From contig CAVYPM010000006.1 of the NCBI GenBank assembly GCA_963770375.1, positions 124,001-188,000 of the forward strand: 64,000 nucleotides of DNA, in the 5' to 3' direction. Of this stretch, positions 1-9,195 are shown in pieces (the first letter of the stretch is position 1; each line of letters begins with the position of its first letter). The notes beneath the pieces were generated by a model, which worked only from the letters and a program-made list of their open reading frames with translations, searched no databases and was not told the origin of the DNA. The position numbers and the translations under genes were made by a program. The DNA comes from DASVBE01 sp963770375 (GTDB lineage Bacteria; Actinomycetota; Actinomycetes; Streptosporangiales; Streptosporangiaceae).

Positions 1-848
1 ACGCCGAAACCCGCCCTCCAGGGCCGGCCGCCGCCGCGGCCCCGCCGGCCCGGCGCCGGGCCCGCAGGCTGACCTCGAGCGCCGGTTTGCTCCGGCTGAT
101 CAGCCCGGTGGCCGTACTGATCCTCTGGCAGGCCGTCAGCGAAGCCGGCCTCATTTCCCGGCAGAAGCTGCCACCCCCGACCGAGATCTGGCAGACCGCG
201 ATCAGCCTGATCACCACCAGTTCGCCCGCCTACGGGACGCTCCAGGGCGCGATGCTGATCTCGCTCGAGCGGGTCGCCATCGGGTTCGCGGCGGGCGCCC
301 TGGCAGGGCTCGCCATCGCCATCGCCGCGGGGCTGAGCCGGCTCGGCGAGTCCACGATCGACCCGCTGATGCAGATGCTCCGGACGCTCCCGCTGTTCGG
401 GCTGATCCCGGTGTTCATCGTGTGGTTCGGCATCGGCGAGACCCCGAAGCTGACGCTGATCGCGATCGGCGCGGCCATCCCGCTCTACCTGAACACGTTC
501 TCCGGCATCAGGAACGTCGACGCCCGGCTGGGCGAGCTGGGCCAGGTCCTGCACCTCAGCAAGACCGAGCTGATCAGGGACATCGTGCTGCCCGGCGCTC
601 TCCCCCAGGTCCTGGTCGGGCTGCGGCAGAGCCTCGGCGTGGCCTGGCTGGCCCTGGTGGTCGCCGAGCAGGTGAACGCCAACGCCGGCCTGGGCTTCAT
701 GATCAGCCAGGCCACCCAGTTCCTCCGCAACGACGTGATCTTCGTTGCGCTGCTCGTGTACTGCGCGCTCGGCCTGCTCACCGATGCGCTGGTACGGCTG
801 CTGGAGAGGAGGGCCCTGGCGTGGCGCCGCGGCTTCCTGGCCAGCTGA
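1..848 (+). CDS. ssuC: Aliphatic sulfonate ABC transporter permease, 5' end outside the window
   Basis: Inner-membrane permease of a sulfonate/taurine-type ABC importer. The frame is open from base 3 with no stop upstream, so the first candidate start inside the window (TTG at 87) is probably not the true one and the gene continues off the left edge. The visible 280-odd residues hold several hydrophobic segments and the cytoplasmic EAA loop (GxLxQxxxLxKxxLxxxIxLPGALP) that docks on the ATPase. It overlaps the ATPase gene by 28 bases, and the next two genes are a binding protein and a sulfonate monooxygenase, which sets the substrate class to alkanesulfonates. The family call is firm; the exact substrate is inferred from the neighbours. 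Confidence 0.9.
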   Translation, partial: AETRPPGPAAAAAPPARRRARRLTSSAGLLRLISPVAVLILWQAVSEAGLISRQKLPPPTEIWQTAISLITTSSPAYGTLQGAMLISLERVAIGFAAGALAGLAIAIAAGLSRLGESTIDPLMQMLRTLPLFGLIPVFIVWFGIGETPKLTLIAIGAAIPLYLNTFSGIRNVDARLGELGQVLHLSKTELIRDIVLPGALPQVLVGLRQSLGVAWLALVVAEQVNANAGLGFMISQATQFLRNDVIFVALLVYCALGLLTDALVRLLERRALAWRRGFLAS

Positions 849-1636
849 CCGCCAACGGCCGGGCGACCGCCAACGGCGATCCGGCCGCACCGGCCGGATC
901 AGCCGCACCGGCCGCGACCGTCACCGGCGACGGCCCCGTCGCCCGCGTCACCGGCCTGGGCCGTGCCTTCAACGGCCGCCGCATCCTCGACGGCCTCGAC
1001 CTGGACCTGGCCCCCGGCGAGTTCACGGCACTGATCGGCCGCAGCGGCTCCGGCAAGTCCACGCTGCTGCGCGCCCTGGCCGGCCTCGACCCCGGCGTCA
1101 CCGGCCACCTCAACGTCAGGGTCCCCGTCGCGATGGCCTTCCAGGAACCCCGCCTGGTTCCGTGGAAGAAAGTCCTGGCCAACGTCAGCCTGGGCCTCCG
1201 CACCCCGGACCCCAGGAAAGCCGCGGCCGGCGCCCTCGCCGAGGTCGGCCTGACCGACCGCGCCGGCGCCTGGCCGCTGACCCTGTCCGGCGGCGAGGCC
1301 CAGCGCGCCTCCCTGGCCCGGGCGCTCGTCCGCGAGCCTGGCCTGCTTCTTCTCGACGAGCCGTTCGGCGCGCTCGACGCACTGACCCGGATCAGCATGC
1401 ACCGCCTGGTGCTCCGCCTGTGGGCGCACCACCAGCCCGCCGTCCTGCTGGTCACCCACGACGTCGACGAGGCCATCGCGCTCGCCGACCGGGTGATCGT
1501 GCTGGACGGCGGACGGATCAGCTTCGACGGCCGGGTCCGCGCGCCCCGGCCCCGCGACCGCGACCAGCCGGCGCTGGTGGCCTTGCGCCGCCGTCTGTTG
1601 TCCGAGCTTGGCGTCAGCCTGGAAGGAACGATATGA
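821..1636 (+). CDS. ssuB: Aliphatic sulfonate ABC transporter ATP-binding protein
   Basis: Cytoplasmic ATPase that powers sulfonate import, 271 aa. The Walker A motif GRSGSGKST lies at residues 73-81, the Q-loop reads FQEPRLVPW as in SsuB/TauB proteins, the ABC signature LSGGE is at 155-159, and Walker B (LLLLDEP) is near 176. The frame is open far upstream inside ssuC, but the GTG at 821 is preceded by a strong GGAGAGGAGG Shine-Dalgarno sequence about 9 bases away and gives a normal family length. The first 30 or so residues are Ala/Pro/Gly-rich and precede the conserved core. The stop overlaps the ssuA start as ATGA, so translation is probably coupled. Confidence 0.93.
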   Translation: MAPRLPGQLTANGRATANGDPAAPAGSAAPAATVTGDGPVARVTGLGRAFNGRRILDGLDLDLAPGEFTALIGRSGSGKSTLLRALAGLDPGVTGHLNVRVPVAMAFQEPRLVPWKKVLANVSLGLRTPDPRKAAAGALAEVGLTDRAGAWPLTLSGGEAQRASLARALVREPGLLLLDEPFGALDALTRISMHRLVLRLWAHHQPAVLLVTHDVDEAIALADRVIVLDGGRISFDGRVRAPRPRDRDQPALVALRRRLLSELGVSLEGTI

Positions 1637-2706
1637 CCGCGCAAATCCCGTATTCCGATAAAAAAGGCCCGCTTCGCCGGCTGGCCCCCCTGGCCGTAGC
1701 CGTGCTGGCCGCCGGCGTGGTGGCCGCCTGCTCGTCCGGCGGATCTGGTTCAGGCTCGACGGCCGGTGCGAGCTCAGGCACCACCTCCCAGGCGGGCGAA
1801 ACCAGCGTGGGCAACGTCACGCTGCATATCGGCGACCAGGCCGGCAGCGGCGCCGAGGCGCTGCTCACCGCCGCGGGCCTGATCCACAAGCTGCCGTTCC
1901 ACGCCACGTTCTCCGACTTCACCTCCGGCCCGCCGATGCTGCAGGCCATGGGGGCCGGCGCGGTCGACATCGGCGCGGTCGGCAACTCGCCGCCGGTGTT
2001 CGCCGCCGCGGGCGGCAGCCAGATCACGATCGTCGGGGCGCTGAAGTCCTCTCCGGCGGGCTCGGCGATCGTCGTGCCGAAGAACTCGCCGATTCACAGC
2101 GTCGCCGGCCTCAAGGGCAAGAAGATCGCGGTGGCCCAGGGCAGCTCGGCCAACTATCACATTCTCACCGTGCTGCAGAAGGCGGGCCTGTCCGTCAAGG
2201 ACGTGACCCTCGATTACCTGCAGCCGGCCGAGGGCCAGGCCGCGCTGTCCTCCGGCGCGGTGGACGCCTGGGACATCTGGACCCCGTTCACCGAGGCGGC
2301 GGTGGCCAAGGGGGCCAGGATCCTGGTCACCGGGCAGGGCTACGGCTCGCCGTACTCGTTCGAGGTGGCGTCCAGGGCCGCGCTCGCCGACCCGGCCAAG
2401 GCCGCCGCCATCAAGGCCTACCTGAAGCTCATCAACCAGGCGCACATCTGGGCCAACACCCACCCGGACGCCTGGGCCAAGGTCTGGGCGCAGGGCACCG
2501 GCCTGCCGGACAGCATCATGCAGACCGCGGCCAGGGACGCGCAGTCCACCCCGATCCCGATCACCCCGGCGGTGGTCGCGTCCGAGCAGCACATCGCCGA
2601 CGCGTACCAGACGGCGGGCCTGATCCCGGGCAAGGTCGACCTCGCGAACTTCGTCGTCACCCGGTTTAACAGCACTGCCGACAGCACCGCGGGGGCCTCG
2701 TCATGA
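1633..2706 (+). CDS. ssuA: Sulfonate-binding lipoprotein of the ABC importer
   Basis: Extracytoplasmic solute-binding lipoprotein, 357 aa, NMT1/SsuA type. A positively charged N-terminus is followed by a hydrophobic stretch and a lipobox ending in Cys33 (VVAAC), then a Ser/Gly-rich linker and the periplasmic-binding fold with the typical GAVDIGAVGNSPPVFAAA segment. It presents sulfonates to the SsuBC complex. The ATG overlaps the ssuB stop by four bases, and its own stop overlaps the ssuD start the same way, so ssuC-B-A-D is one tightly packed transcription unit. Such operons usually respond to sulfur limitation; no operator is visible here because the promoter lies outside the window. Confidence 0.92.
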   Translation: MTAQIPYSDKKGPLRRLAPLAVAVLAAGVVAACSSGGSGSGSTAGASSGTTSQAGETSVGNVTLHIGDQAGSGAEALLTAAGLIHKLPFHATFSDFTSGPPMLQAMGAGAVDIGAVGNSPPVFAAAGGSQITIVGALKSSPAGSAIVVPKNSPIHSVAGLKGKKIAVAQGSSANYHILTVLQKAGLSVKDVTLDYLQPAEGQAALSSGAVDAWDIWTPFTEAAVAKGARILVTGQGYGSPYSFEVASRAALADPAKAAAIKAYLKLINQAHIWANTHPDAWAKVWAQGTGLPDSIMQTAARDAQSTPIPITPAVVASEQHIADAYQTAGLIPGKVDLANFVVTRFNSTADSTAGASS

Positions 2707-3909
2707 GCCTGACCTTCCACTGGTTCCTGCCCACCTCCGGCGACGGCCGGGCGATCATCGGCCGCGGGCACAGCATCCCGATGGCCGGCGGCCCCGTGCT
2801 GGCAAACACTGCGCCCGCAGACGCCGCGGGCCAGGCCACCGGGGCCCGGGCGGTCAGCCGCCCGCCGTGCCTGGACTACCTCGGCCAGGTCGCCAGGGCC
2901 GCCGAGCAGTCGGGCTTCACCGGCGTGCTGACCCCGACCGGCACCTGGTGCGAGGACGCCTGGCTGGTCACCGCGGCGCTGATCGCGCAGACCCGGCGGC
3001 TGAAGTTCCTGGTCGCGTTCCGGCCCGGGCTCACCTCACCGACGCTGGCCGCCCAGATGGCCGCGACCTACCAGCGGATCTCCGGCGGCCGGCTGATGCT
3101 GAACGTGGTCACCGGCGGGCAGGCCGAGGAGCAGCGCCGGTTCGGCGATCACCTGCCGCACGACGAGCGGTACGCGCGGACGGGCGAGTTCCTGGACATC
3201 GTCCGCGGCGCCTGGCGCGGCCGGCCGTACGACTTCGCCGGCCAGTACTACAACGTCAGCGGCGCCACCGTGCTCGCCCCGCCGGACCCGCCGGTGGACG
3301 TCTACTTCGGCGGCTCGTCGCCGGCCGCGGGCCCGGTCGCCGCCAGGTACACCGACGTCTACCTGACCTGGGGCGAGCCGCCCGCGCAGGTCGCGGAGAA
3401 GCTGGCCTGGATGCGGCGGCTCGCCGGCGAGCAGGGCCGCACGCTGCGGTTCGGCCTGCGGGTTCACGTGATCACCAGGGACACCGCGCAGGAGGCCTGG
3501 GCCGAGGCCGGGCGGCTGCTGGCGGACCTGGACCCGGCCGAGATCGCCGCCGCGCAGCAGGTGCTCGGCTCGACCGAGTCCGTCGGCCAGGACCGGATGC
3601 ACGCGCTGCACTCCGCGTACCGGTCCAGCGGGGCAGCCGGTGACCTGGAGATCTACCCGAACCTGTGGGCCGGGGTCGGGCTGGTCCGCGGCGGCGCGGG
3701 GACCGCCCTGGTCGGCAGCCACGCGGAGGTGGCCGACCGGATCGAGGAGTACGCCGCGCTGGGCATCACCGAGTTCATCCTGTCCGGCTACCCGCACCTG
3801 GAGGAGGCCTACTGGTTCGGCGAGGGCGTGCTGCCCGAGCTTCGCCGCCGCGGGGCGCTGGCCCCGCCGCCGCCCGCCGGCGCAGCGCGAGCTGGCCGGC
3901 GCACGCTGA
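2703..3909 (+). CDS. ssuD: FMNH2-dependent alkanesulfonate monooxygenase, 3' end probably frameshifted
   Basis: Luciferase-like flavin monooxygenase that releases sulfite from alkanesulfonates using reduced FMN. Residues 1-385 match SsuD well (PTSGDGR near the start, the TGGQ segment, YTDVYLTWGEPP, and a YWFGEGVLPELRRRG ending). The frame as written then runs on to 4145, through two strong hairpins and 148 bases into the convergent deacetylase gene, giving an implausible 480-aa product. A +1 shift within the GC-rich stretch about 3865-3885 moves into a frame that stops at 3909, just before the hairpins, giving about 401 aa. I infer a one-base insertion in the read or in the gene. It starts in an ATGA overlap with ssuA. 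Confidence 0.85.
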
Positions 3910-3910
3910 G

Positions 3911-3946
3911 CTTCCCCGGGAGGGCGTCCACCCCCTCCTGGGGAAG
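3911..3946. terminator. Hairpin after ssuD (proximal)
   Basis: The arms CTTCCCCGGGAGGG and CCCTCCTGGGGAAG pair over 14 bases with one G-T wobble around a short loop. It follows directly after the proposed ssuD stop at 3909. There is no clear U tract, which is usual for actinomycete terminators. Confidence 0.6.
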
Positions 3947-3955
3947 GGGTAACCC

Positions 3956-3983
3956 GGCCCCCGGGCCTGCAAGCCCGGGGGCC
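3956..3983. terminator. Hairpin between convergent ssuD and deacetylase genes (distal)
   Basis: A perfect 11-bp stem (GGCCCCCGGGC with its complement) closes a six-base CTGCAA loop. It sits between two convergent genes and can serve both strands. Together with the hairpin at 3911 it argues that ssuD ends before this point and does not read through it. Confidence 0.7.
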
Positions 3984-3997
3984 GGACCCCAGCGTCG

Positions 3998-4822
3998 TCA
4001 CCCGGCCGGCGGCGGGCCGATCAGGTCGGCGATCTGCGTGTGCGTGGCGAACCAGGGGCGGCCACGGTCACGCATCCCGGCCACGATCCGCTCCAGCATC
4101 TGCATCGTGTACCCGCGGCCGATCGCCTCCGGGTGCATGGTGTAGGTCACCACCCGCCGGTCCCGCCGGGCCGACTCGTACTCGTCCAGCCAGACCCGCT
4201 CGACCCCGGCCGGGTCGGCCAGCAGGCCGCCGTGCCGCGAGGTGAACCCGAACAGCGGCCAGTCGCACAGGCTCCAGTGCCCGGGCAGCTCGAGCAGCGG
4301 CTCGCCGCCCGACGTCTCCCAGTACGGCCGGTCGTCCGCCATCAGGCTGGAGTCGTACCGGAAGCCCAGCTTGGCCAGCAAGCCGAGGGTCTCGGGGGTC
4401 AGCTCCCAGCCCGGCGAACGGTATCCGGCCGGCCGGACCCCGTACCGGTCCAGGGCCTCGAGCCCGCGCTCGAGCTCGGCCCGCTGGCCAGCGTCGTCCA
4501 GCGGGTCGGTCGGCGCGTGCATGTACCCGTGGTGAGCCACCTCGTGCCCGCGTTCCAGGATCGCGGCCATCGCCTCGGGGTGGTGCTCGGCCGTGTAGCC
4601 GGGAATGTAGAACGTCGCCGGGATCCCGGTCTCGTCCAGCATCGCCAGGATCCGGCTCAGACCGCGGACCGGGCCGAACTGCCCCTGCGACAGGATCGTC
4701 AGCCGCCGGGTGTTCTCCGGGTCGTCGCTCAGCCACGGCGCCTGGCCGTCCACGTCGAAGGTCAGCGCAACGGCCACGTCAGCGCCATCCGGCCAGGCCG
4801 GCATGCTTGCCAGTGTCTGCAT
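3998..4822 (-). CDS. Polysaccharide deacetylase family protein (NodB domain)
   Basis: Carbohydrate-esterase-4-type hydrolase of 274 aa. The N-terminal TFDVDG segment supplies the catalytic and metal-binding aspartates, the HEVAHHGYMH stretch fits the second metal-binding motif, and YRSPGWE fits motif 3. The C-terminal YTMHPEAIGRG region is typical of the PuuE/HpPgdA-like branch, whose members act on small amides or peptidoglycan rather than chitin. No signal peptide is visible, so it is probably cytoplasmic, and a small amide substrate is as likely as a glycan. It is convergent with ssuD and has no operon partner. Substrate unknown. Confidence 0.85.
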   Translation of the reverse strand: MQTLASMPAWPDGADVAVALTFDVDGQAPWLSDDPENTRRLTILSQGQFGPVRGLSRILAMLDETGIPATFYIPGYTAEHHPEAMAAILERGHEVAHHGYMHAPTDPLDDAGQRAELERGLEALDRYGVRPAGYRSPGWELTPETLGLLAKLGFRYDSSLMADDRPYWETSGGEPLLELPGHWSLCDWPLFGFTSRHGGLLADPAGVERVWLDEYESARRDRRVVTYTMHPEAIGRGYTMQMLERIVAGMRDRGRPWFATHTQIADLIGPPPAG

Positions 4823-5101
4823 CGCACGAGGATAACTGGCGTATTCCGGCCCGGATCAGGCCGCCACGGCGAGCTGCCCAGCACGCCCGTCATGACGATG
4901 AAGGGATACGGGATCTGCCGCGCGGGTCCCGCCGTACCGGGCCAGCCGTCCCGCGCGCAGCGGCATGGCAAGAGCCGCGGCCGTAGTGGGCCCCCGTTCG
5001 TGGCTCACGGCAAGCGGTGATCACTGCCTGTGTGCTGGGCGACCTGGATCATTGCCCGTTCCGTCCCGGCTCCGCCGGCCGCGGTGGCAGGATGACGCGC
5101 G

Positions 5102-6218
5102 ATGCGCAGACTCAGCCCCCTCCTCCGCGTCCCATCCGCCCGCCGGATTGCCGCCGCTGCGGCGCCGGCCCTCTTCCTCACCGCCTGCGGCACGGCGTCC
5201 CTGAGCAGCACGCCGGTCGCGGACACCGCCCCGGCCGCCCCGGCCGCCGCCGCGGCCCCGGCGCCCAGCCCGGCCCCGGTCTCGCCGTCCACCACCGTGC
5301 CCGGCGCGCCGAACTGCCCGATGTTCCCGTCGGACAACGTGTGGAACACCGACATCTCCCAGCTGCCGGTGAACAAGCACAGCGCGGCCTGGATGCGCAG
5401 CATGCACGCGTCCAGCCTGAACCTGCACCCGGACTTCGGGCCCAACCCCGGCGGGACGCCGTTCGGCATCCCGTTCAACGTGGTGACCAGCAAGCACTCG
5501 CTGATCAAGGTTCACTTCAGCCAGCCGTCAGAGAGCAACAGGGCCCCGTACCCGTTCGGCTCGGACATCAGGATCGAGCCCGGCGACCGGCACGCGATCA
5601 TGATCAACAAGGACACGTGCAAGCTGTACGAGCTGTACCTGGCCAGCTTCTCGGGGGGCCGGGCCAGCGCGTACGCCGGCGCGACCTGGAACCTGAACTC
5701 CAACCATCTCCGCCCGAACGGCTGGACCTCGGCGGACGCCGCCGGGCTGCCGATCCTGCCCGGCCTGCTGAACTACAACCAGGTCAAGGAAGCCGTTGCA
5801 GACGCACACGCCGATCACGCACGCGATCAGGTTCACCGCGGAGCCGACCAGGGACGCGTTCATCTGGCCGGCCAGGCACTCGGCCGGCTCGGGCAGCAGC
5901 GCGAGCCTGCCGCCGATGGGCGCCCGGTTCCGGCTGAAGGCGAGCTTCTCCGTCACCCGCTTCTGCTCGGGCGGCGGGCTGACCTGCCGGTCCGCGAAGG
6001 CGATCCTGACCGAGATGAAGCACTACGGGATGATCCTGGCCGACAACGGCTCGGACTGGTTCTTCCAGGGCTCGGCGAACCCGCAGTGGCCGGACTCGCT
6101 GGTGGAGATGCTCAAGCGCATCCCGGCCAGCGCGTTCGAGGCGGTGGACGAGTCCTGCCTGAAGACCAGCGCGAACTCGGGCCAGGCCACGGCCAAGCCC
6201 GGCTGCCCGATCGGCTGA
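5102..6218 (+). CDS. Secreted lipoprotein-like protein of unknown function, frameshifted near 5800
   Basis: The N-terminus has a signal peptide with a lipobox-like LTAC followed by a long Ala/Pro linker. The body (residues about 75-230) contains CPMFPSDNVWNTD and HPDFGPNPGG, and the C-terminal part contains PITHAIRFT, LPPMGARFRLKA and KHYGMILADNG. These two parts belong to one actinobacterial secreted family but lie in different frames. The frame beginning at 5102 fits up to about 5795, and the +1 frame fits from about 5796 to the stop at 6218. Removing one base makes the span 1116 bases, or 371 aa. The function of the family is not known to me. It is convergent with the urease genes. Confidence 0.7.
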
Positions 6219-6254
6219 CGGGGCCGGGGCAGCCGACCGCGGGCCGGATGCTCA

Positions 6255-6298
6255 CGAAGTGCCGTTGCTGCACAGAGAAGTGAAGCAACGGCACTTCG
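6255..6298. terminator. Bidirectional hairpin between convergent genes
   Basis: A perfect 15-bp stem (CGAAGTGCCGTTGCT and its complement) encloses a 14-base loop. It lies between the secreted protein (stop 6218) and ureC (stop 6306), so it can terminate both. Confidence 0.75.
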
Positions 6299-6305
6299 AT
6301 CAGGA

Positions 6306-8004
6306 TCAGCCGAGCAGGTAGCGGCGGCTGAGCGGGACGTCGGTGACCGGGTCGGCGTGCAGGGTGCGGCCACCCAGGTGGACCGTGCCGTCGGCCGGGT
6401 CCACCTCGACCGGCGGGACCATCGTGTTGGCCAGCAGGCTGGCCCTGGTCACCTCGCGGGTGCCCTGGACGGGGACGAGGCGGCGCCGTGTGGCCAGCCG
6501 CTTCCTGAGGCCGGCCGCCTGCGCCGCGGCGGACACGAACGTGACCGACAGCTCGGGGGCGGCCGTGCCCTGGCCGGACCAGTGGGCTCCGTAGCGGCGC
6601 GGCTCGGCGCCCTCGACCGTGGCGTTGCCGGAGCCGAACGGGCCCCAGGCGAACCAGCCGCCCTTGAGCACCAGTTCCGGGCGGACCCCGAAGTACCCGG
6701 GCCGCCACAGCACGATGTCCGCCAGCCGCCCCGGGCGCAACGAGCCAACCTCGGCCTCGACCCCGTGCACCCGGGCCGGCTCGGCCGTGTACTTGGCCAG
6801 GTAGCGGAGCACCCGCGCGTTGTCGTCGGCGGCGCCGGCCGGGTCGGCGCCGGGCCAGTCCTGCCCGCGGCCCGGTCTGCCGCCAGTGCTTCATCGCGTG
6901 CGCGAGCTGCCAGGTCCGCCGGATGGTCTCGCCGATCCGGCCCATGCCCTGGGAGTCGCTGTTGATGATGCTGATCGCGCCGAGCTCGTGCAGCGGGCCC
7001 TCGGCGGCCATGCTGGCCGGGTGGACGCGCTCGGCGGCGATCTCGACGTCGTGCGGGACATCCGGCGAGCCGCCGTGCGAGAGCAGGATCATCTCCAGGT
7101 GCTCCGCGGCCGCGGCCCGTCCGTAAGGCACGGTGGGCGTGGTCGAGGAGCAGACCACGCTCGGCGCGGCCACGATCCCGATCAGGTCGGGGATGTGGCC
7201 GCCGCCCGCGCCCTCCACGTGGTAGGCGTGCACCGACCGGCCGCCGATGGCGTCGATCGTGTCCGGCAGCTCGCCGGCCTCGTTCAGCCCGTCGGTGTGC
7301 AGGCAGACGGCTATGTCGTGCTGGTCGGCGAACCGCAGCGTGGCGTCGATGATCTCCGGGTACGCGCCCCAGTCCTCGTGGATCTTCAGCCCGCAGGCGC
7401 CGGCCTCGAGAACCTGGTCCAGCTGGCCGGGCGCGTCCGTCCTCGCGCTGGCCTGCAGGCCCAGGTTGACCGGCAGGAACTCGAACGCGCGCAGGGTCTT
7501 GTCCATGACGTACGGCGGTTCCTCGAAACCGGCGGTGATCAGTGTGGTCACCCCGGCGGAGAGGGCCACGGGGACCAGCCGCGGCGTGATGAGGTGGACG
7601 TGGCTGTCCACCGCGCCGGCCGTGGCGATGAGCCCGTAGCCGTTGACCGGCCACGTGTTCGGGCCGATGGTGAGATCGGTGCCGTTCATGATGCCGGGGT
7701 TGCCGGCCCGGCCGATCCCGGCGATCCGGCCGTCCTTGATGCCGATGCTGGTCTTGCGGACGCCGAGGAACGGGTCGATGATCACGACCCCGGCGATGAG
7801 CATGTCGAGTTCGCTGTCCTTGGCGGGCCGGTCGTCCTGCGCCTGGCGGGAGCGCCAGTTCTTGGCGTATCCCCAGACCGGCTCGTCGCCGTACCCCACG
7901 TCATCGGCCTCGACCCGGACCCAGAGGTCGGTGTCGCCCAGCCTGAGCAGGTCGCCGGTGGTCGGCCCGAACTGGCGCGCGTACTCCGCGCGGGACAGCT
8001 TCAC
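6306..8004 (-). CDS. ureC: Urease alpha subunit-like protein, frameshifted near 6873
   Basis: Catalytic subunit of nickel urease or a close homologue. The nickel-binding elements are present: HVH in the DSHVHLITPR segment, the carbamylated lysine in GLKIHEDWG, LHTD, the histidine of YHVEGAGGGH, and the aspartate of SDSQGMGR. The mobile flap differs: the usual VCHHLDP reads LSHGGSP, so the flap cysteine is Ser and the second His is Gly. The frame breaks in GGGCC around 6871-6877; after removing one base the gene is 1698 bases, or 565 aa, the normal UreC length, so a one-base error is likely. It starts with GTG behind a duplicated ribosome-binding segment. No ureE, F, G or D gene is nearby. Confidence 0.85.
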
Positions 8005-8040
8005 TGCGCCTCCAGAATCACTGCGCCTCCAGAATCACTG
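8002..8040 (-). repeat. 17-bp tandem duplication carrying the ureC ribosome-binding site
   Basis: A 17-base unit (CACTGCGCCTCCAGAAT on the plus strand) occurs twice in perfect tandem at 8002-8018 and 8019-8035, followed by the first five bases of a third copy. On the coding strand each copy carries GGAGGC followed by a GTG. The GTG after the ureAB stop opens only a six-codon frame, and the second, at 8004, starts ureC. The duplication therefore sets the spacing of the ureAB-ureC junction. Confidence 0.85.
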
Positions 8041-8625
8041 GGTCTCCAGCCCGGGCACGCGGATCAGCTCCACTTCCTTGGCCTCGCCCGGGGCCCAGCG
8101 AACCGAGTGCCCGGACGGCAGGGCGAGCCGGCAGCCGTGAGCGGCGTCCCGGTCGAACTCCAGCCGCGGATTGACCCGCCAGAACGGGAAATGCGAGGCG
8201 ACCCTGATCGCCCGGGCCGAGGCGTTGCGCACCAGCAACTGCCGGTGCTCCAGGCCCTCGTGCATCTCGATGTCCCCGTCCCGCACGCGGACCGCCCCCG
8301 GCCCGTCGGCGTCCCCGGTTCGCCCTTGCCACGGCTGGCGCAGCACGACGAGCCGGGTCCCGTCGCCCAGCAGAACCTCGAGGCAGATCTCGTCGATAAG
8401 GTCGCCCACCCCGGGCAGCAGCTGCCCCGGCCGCACGGCCCGCCGCCCGGCCGCGGCGACGTCGTCGAACGAGGCCCCCGCCCGCGCCGCCATGTGCATC
8501 TCGTCGCACGCGAGCGCGACCGCCTCCGGCACATTGAGCTGCAGCCCCCGCGCCAGCGTCTTCCGGGCCAGCTCCGCCGCCCCGAAGACCCGCAACCGTT
8601 CCTCATCCGCCGGGCTCAGGTACAT
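8035..8625 (-). CDS. ureAB: Urease gamma/beta fusion subunit
   Basis: Single polypeptide of 196 aa combining the gamma subunit (residues 1 to about 90, starting MYLSPADEERL and including EAVALACDEMHMAARAG) with the beta subunit (from about 95, with SHFPFWRVNPRLEFDR and SGHSVRWAPGE). The ATG at 8625 has a GGGAGGA ribosome site 9 bases upstream, which I prefer over a GTG 33 bases earlier. Fused gamma/beta ureases are known in several bacteria and pair with a separate alpha subunit, as here. The beta part reads SHFPFWRVNP where classical subunits have SHFHFFEVN, so the surface near the active site differs too. Confidence 0.88.
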   Translation of the reverse strand: MYLSPADEERLRVFGAAELARKTLARGLQLNVPEAVALACDEMHMAARAGASFDDVAAAGRRAVRPGQLLPGVGDLIDEICLEVLLGDGTRLVVLRQPWQGRTGDADGPGAVRVRDGDIEMHEGLEHRQLLVRNASARAIRVASHFPFWRVNPRLEFDRDAAHGCRLALPSGHSVRWAPGEAKEVELIRVPGLETQ

Positions 8626-8673
8626 CGCTAAAGATCCTCCCGGGGGTCGAGGCACCACCTACTCGCCAGTTGA

Positions 8674-9195
8674 TCATGCGCCGAAGTGCCCGCGGACCTC
8701 TTTAGCCATGGCCACGACGTCGACCGGCCGGGTTGTGTCCACTCTGACCAGAGCCCCGATCCCGACCGGCCGGTCATACTCCGCCATCGCCGCCAGCTCC
8801 AGCCGCTTAACCACATGAACCGCATGCGTCACGCGCGAGTTGTACCGCTGGACCGCGACCTCAGCCGGGCAGTCGCAATGCACCTCAACGGGCCGCGCGG
8901 CCAGTCCCGCCAGCCTCCCCCGCTCGTACTCGCTATACGGCCGGAAATTAGCCTCGATCACCACAGCAGGCGCATCCGCCGCCAGCGCCCAGAGGAGTTC
9001 CATCGCGGTGGCCCCAAGCCTGCGCGACCACTCCCGGTCCGGCTCAGGTGGTTCCAGTGCGTCGTGCAAGGTCTCCTTGATCCGGTCCTTGGTCAGCAGC
9101 GCCCACCCCAGCTCCGCCGCCAGCGGCACGGCCAGACTGGTCTTCCCCGACCCCGGTGCGCCCGAGACATACACGAGCCTCCGGGATTCCCTCAT
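8674..9195 (-). CDS. AAA-type P-loop kinase
   Basis: Small 173-aa nucleotide-binding protein. The N-terminal SGAPGSGKTSL is a Walker A motif about 10 residues from the start. DRIKETL follows, as in Zeta-toxin-like, gluconate-kinase-like and chloramphenicol-phosphotransferase-like P-loop kinases, and a central VVIEANF strand fits Walker B. The phosphate acceptor is unknown. The ATG at 9195 overlaps the stop of the upstream pRiA4b-type gene by four bases, so the two are translated together. No antitoxin-like partner is visible, which argues against a toxin role. Confidence 0.75.
   Translation of the reverse strand: MRESRRLVYVSGAPGSGKTSLAVPLAAELGWALLTKDRIKETLHDALEPPEPDREWSRRLGATAMELLWALAADAPAVVIEANFRPYSEYERGRLAGLAARPVEVHCDCPAEVAVQRYNSRVTHAVHVVKRLELAAMAEYDRPVGIGALVRVDTTRPVDVVAMAKEVRGHFGA

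Noticed and set aside
745..1632. Long plus-strand frame upstream of ssuA
   Set aside because: It is a shadow of ssuC/ssuB with Arg/Pro-rich composition; the real ssuA starts at 1633 with a signal peptide.
8674..9195. P-loop kinase as a Zeta-type toxin
   Set aside because: No epsilon-like antitoxin; the overlapping partner is a pRiA4b-type protein, so a toxin-antitoxin call is not supported.
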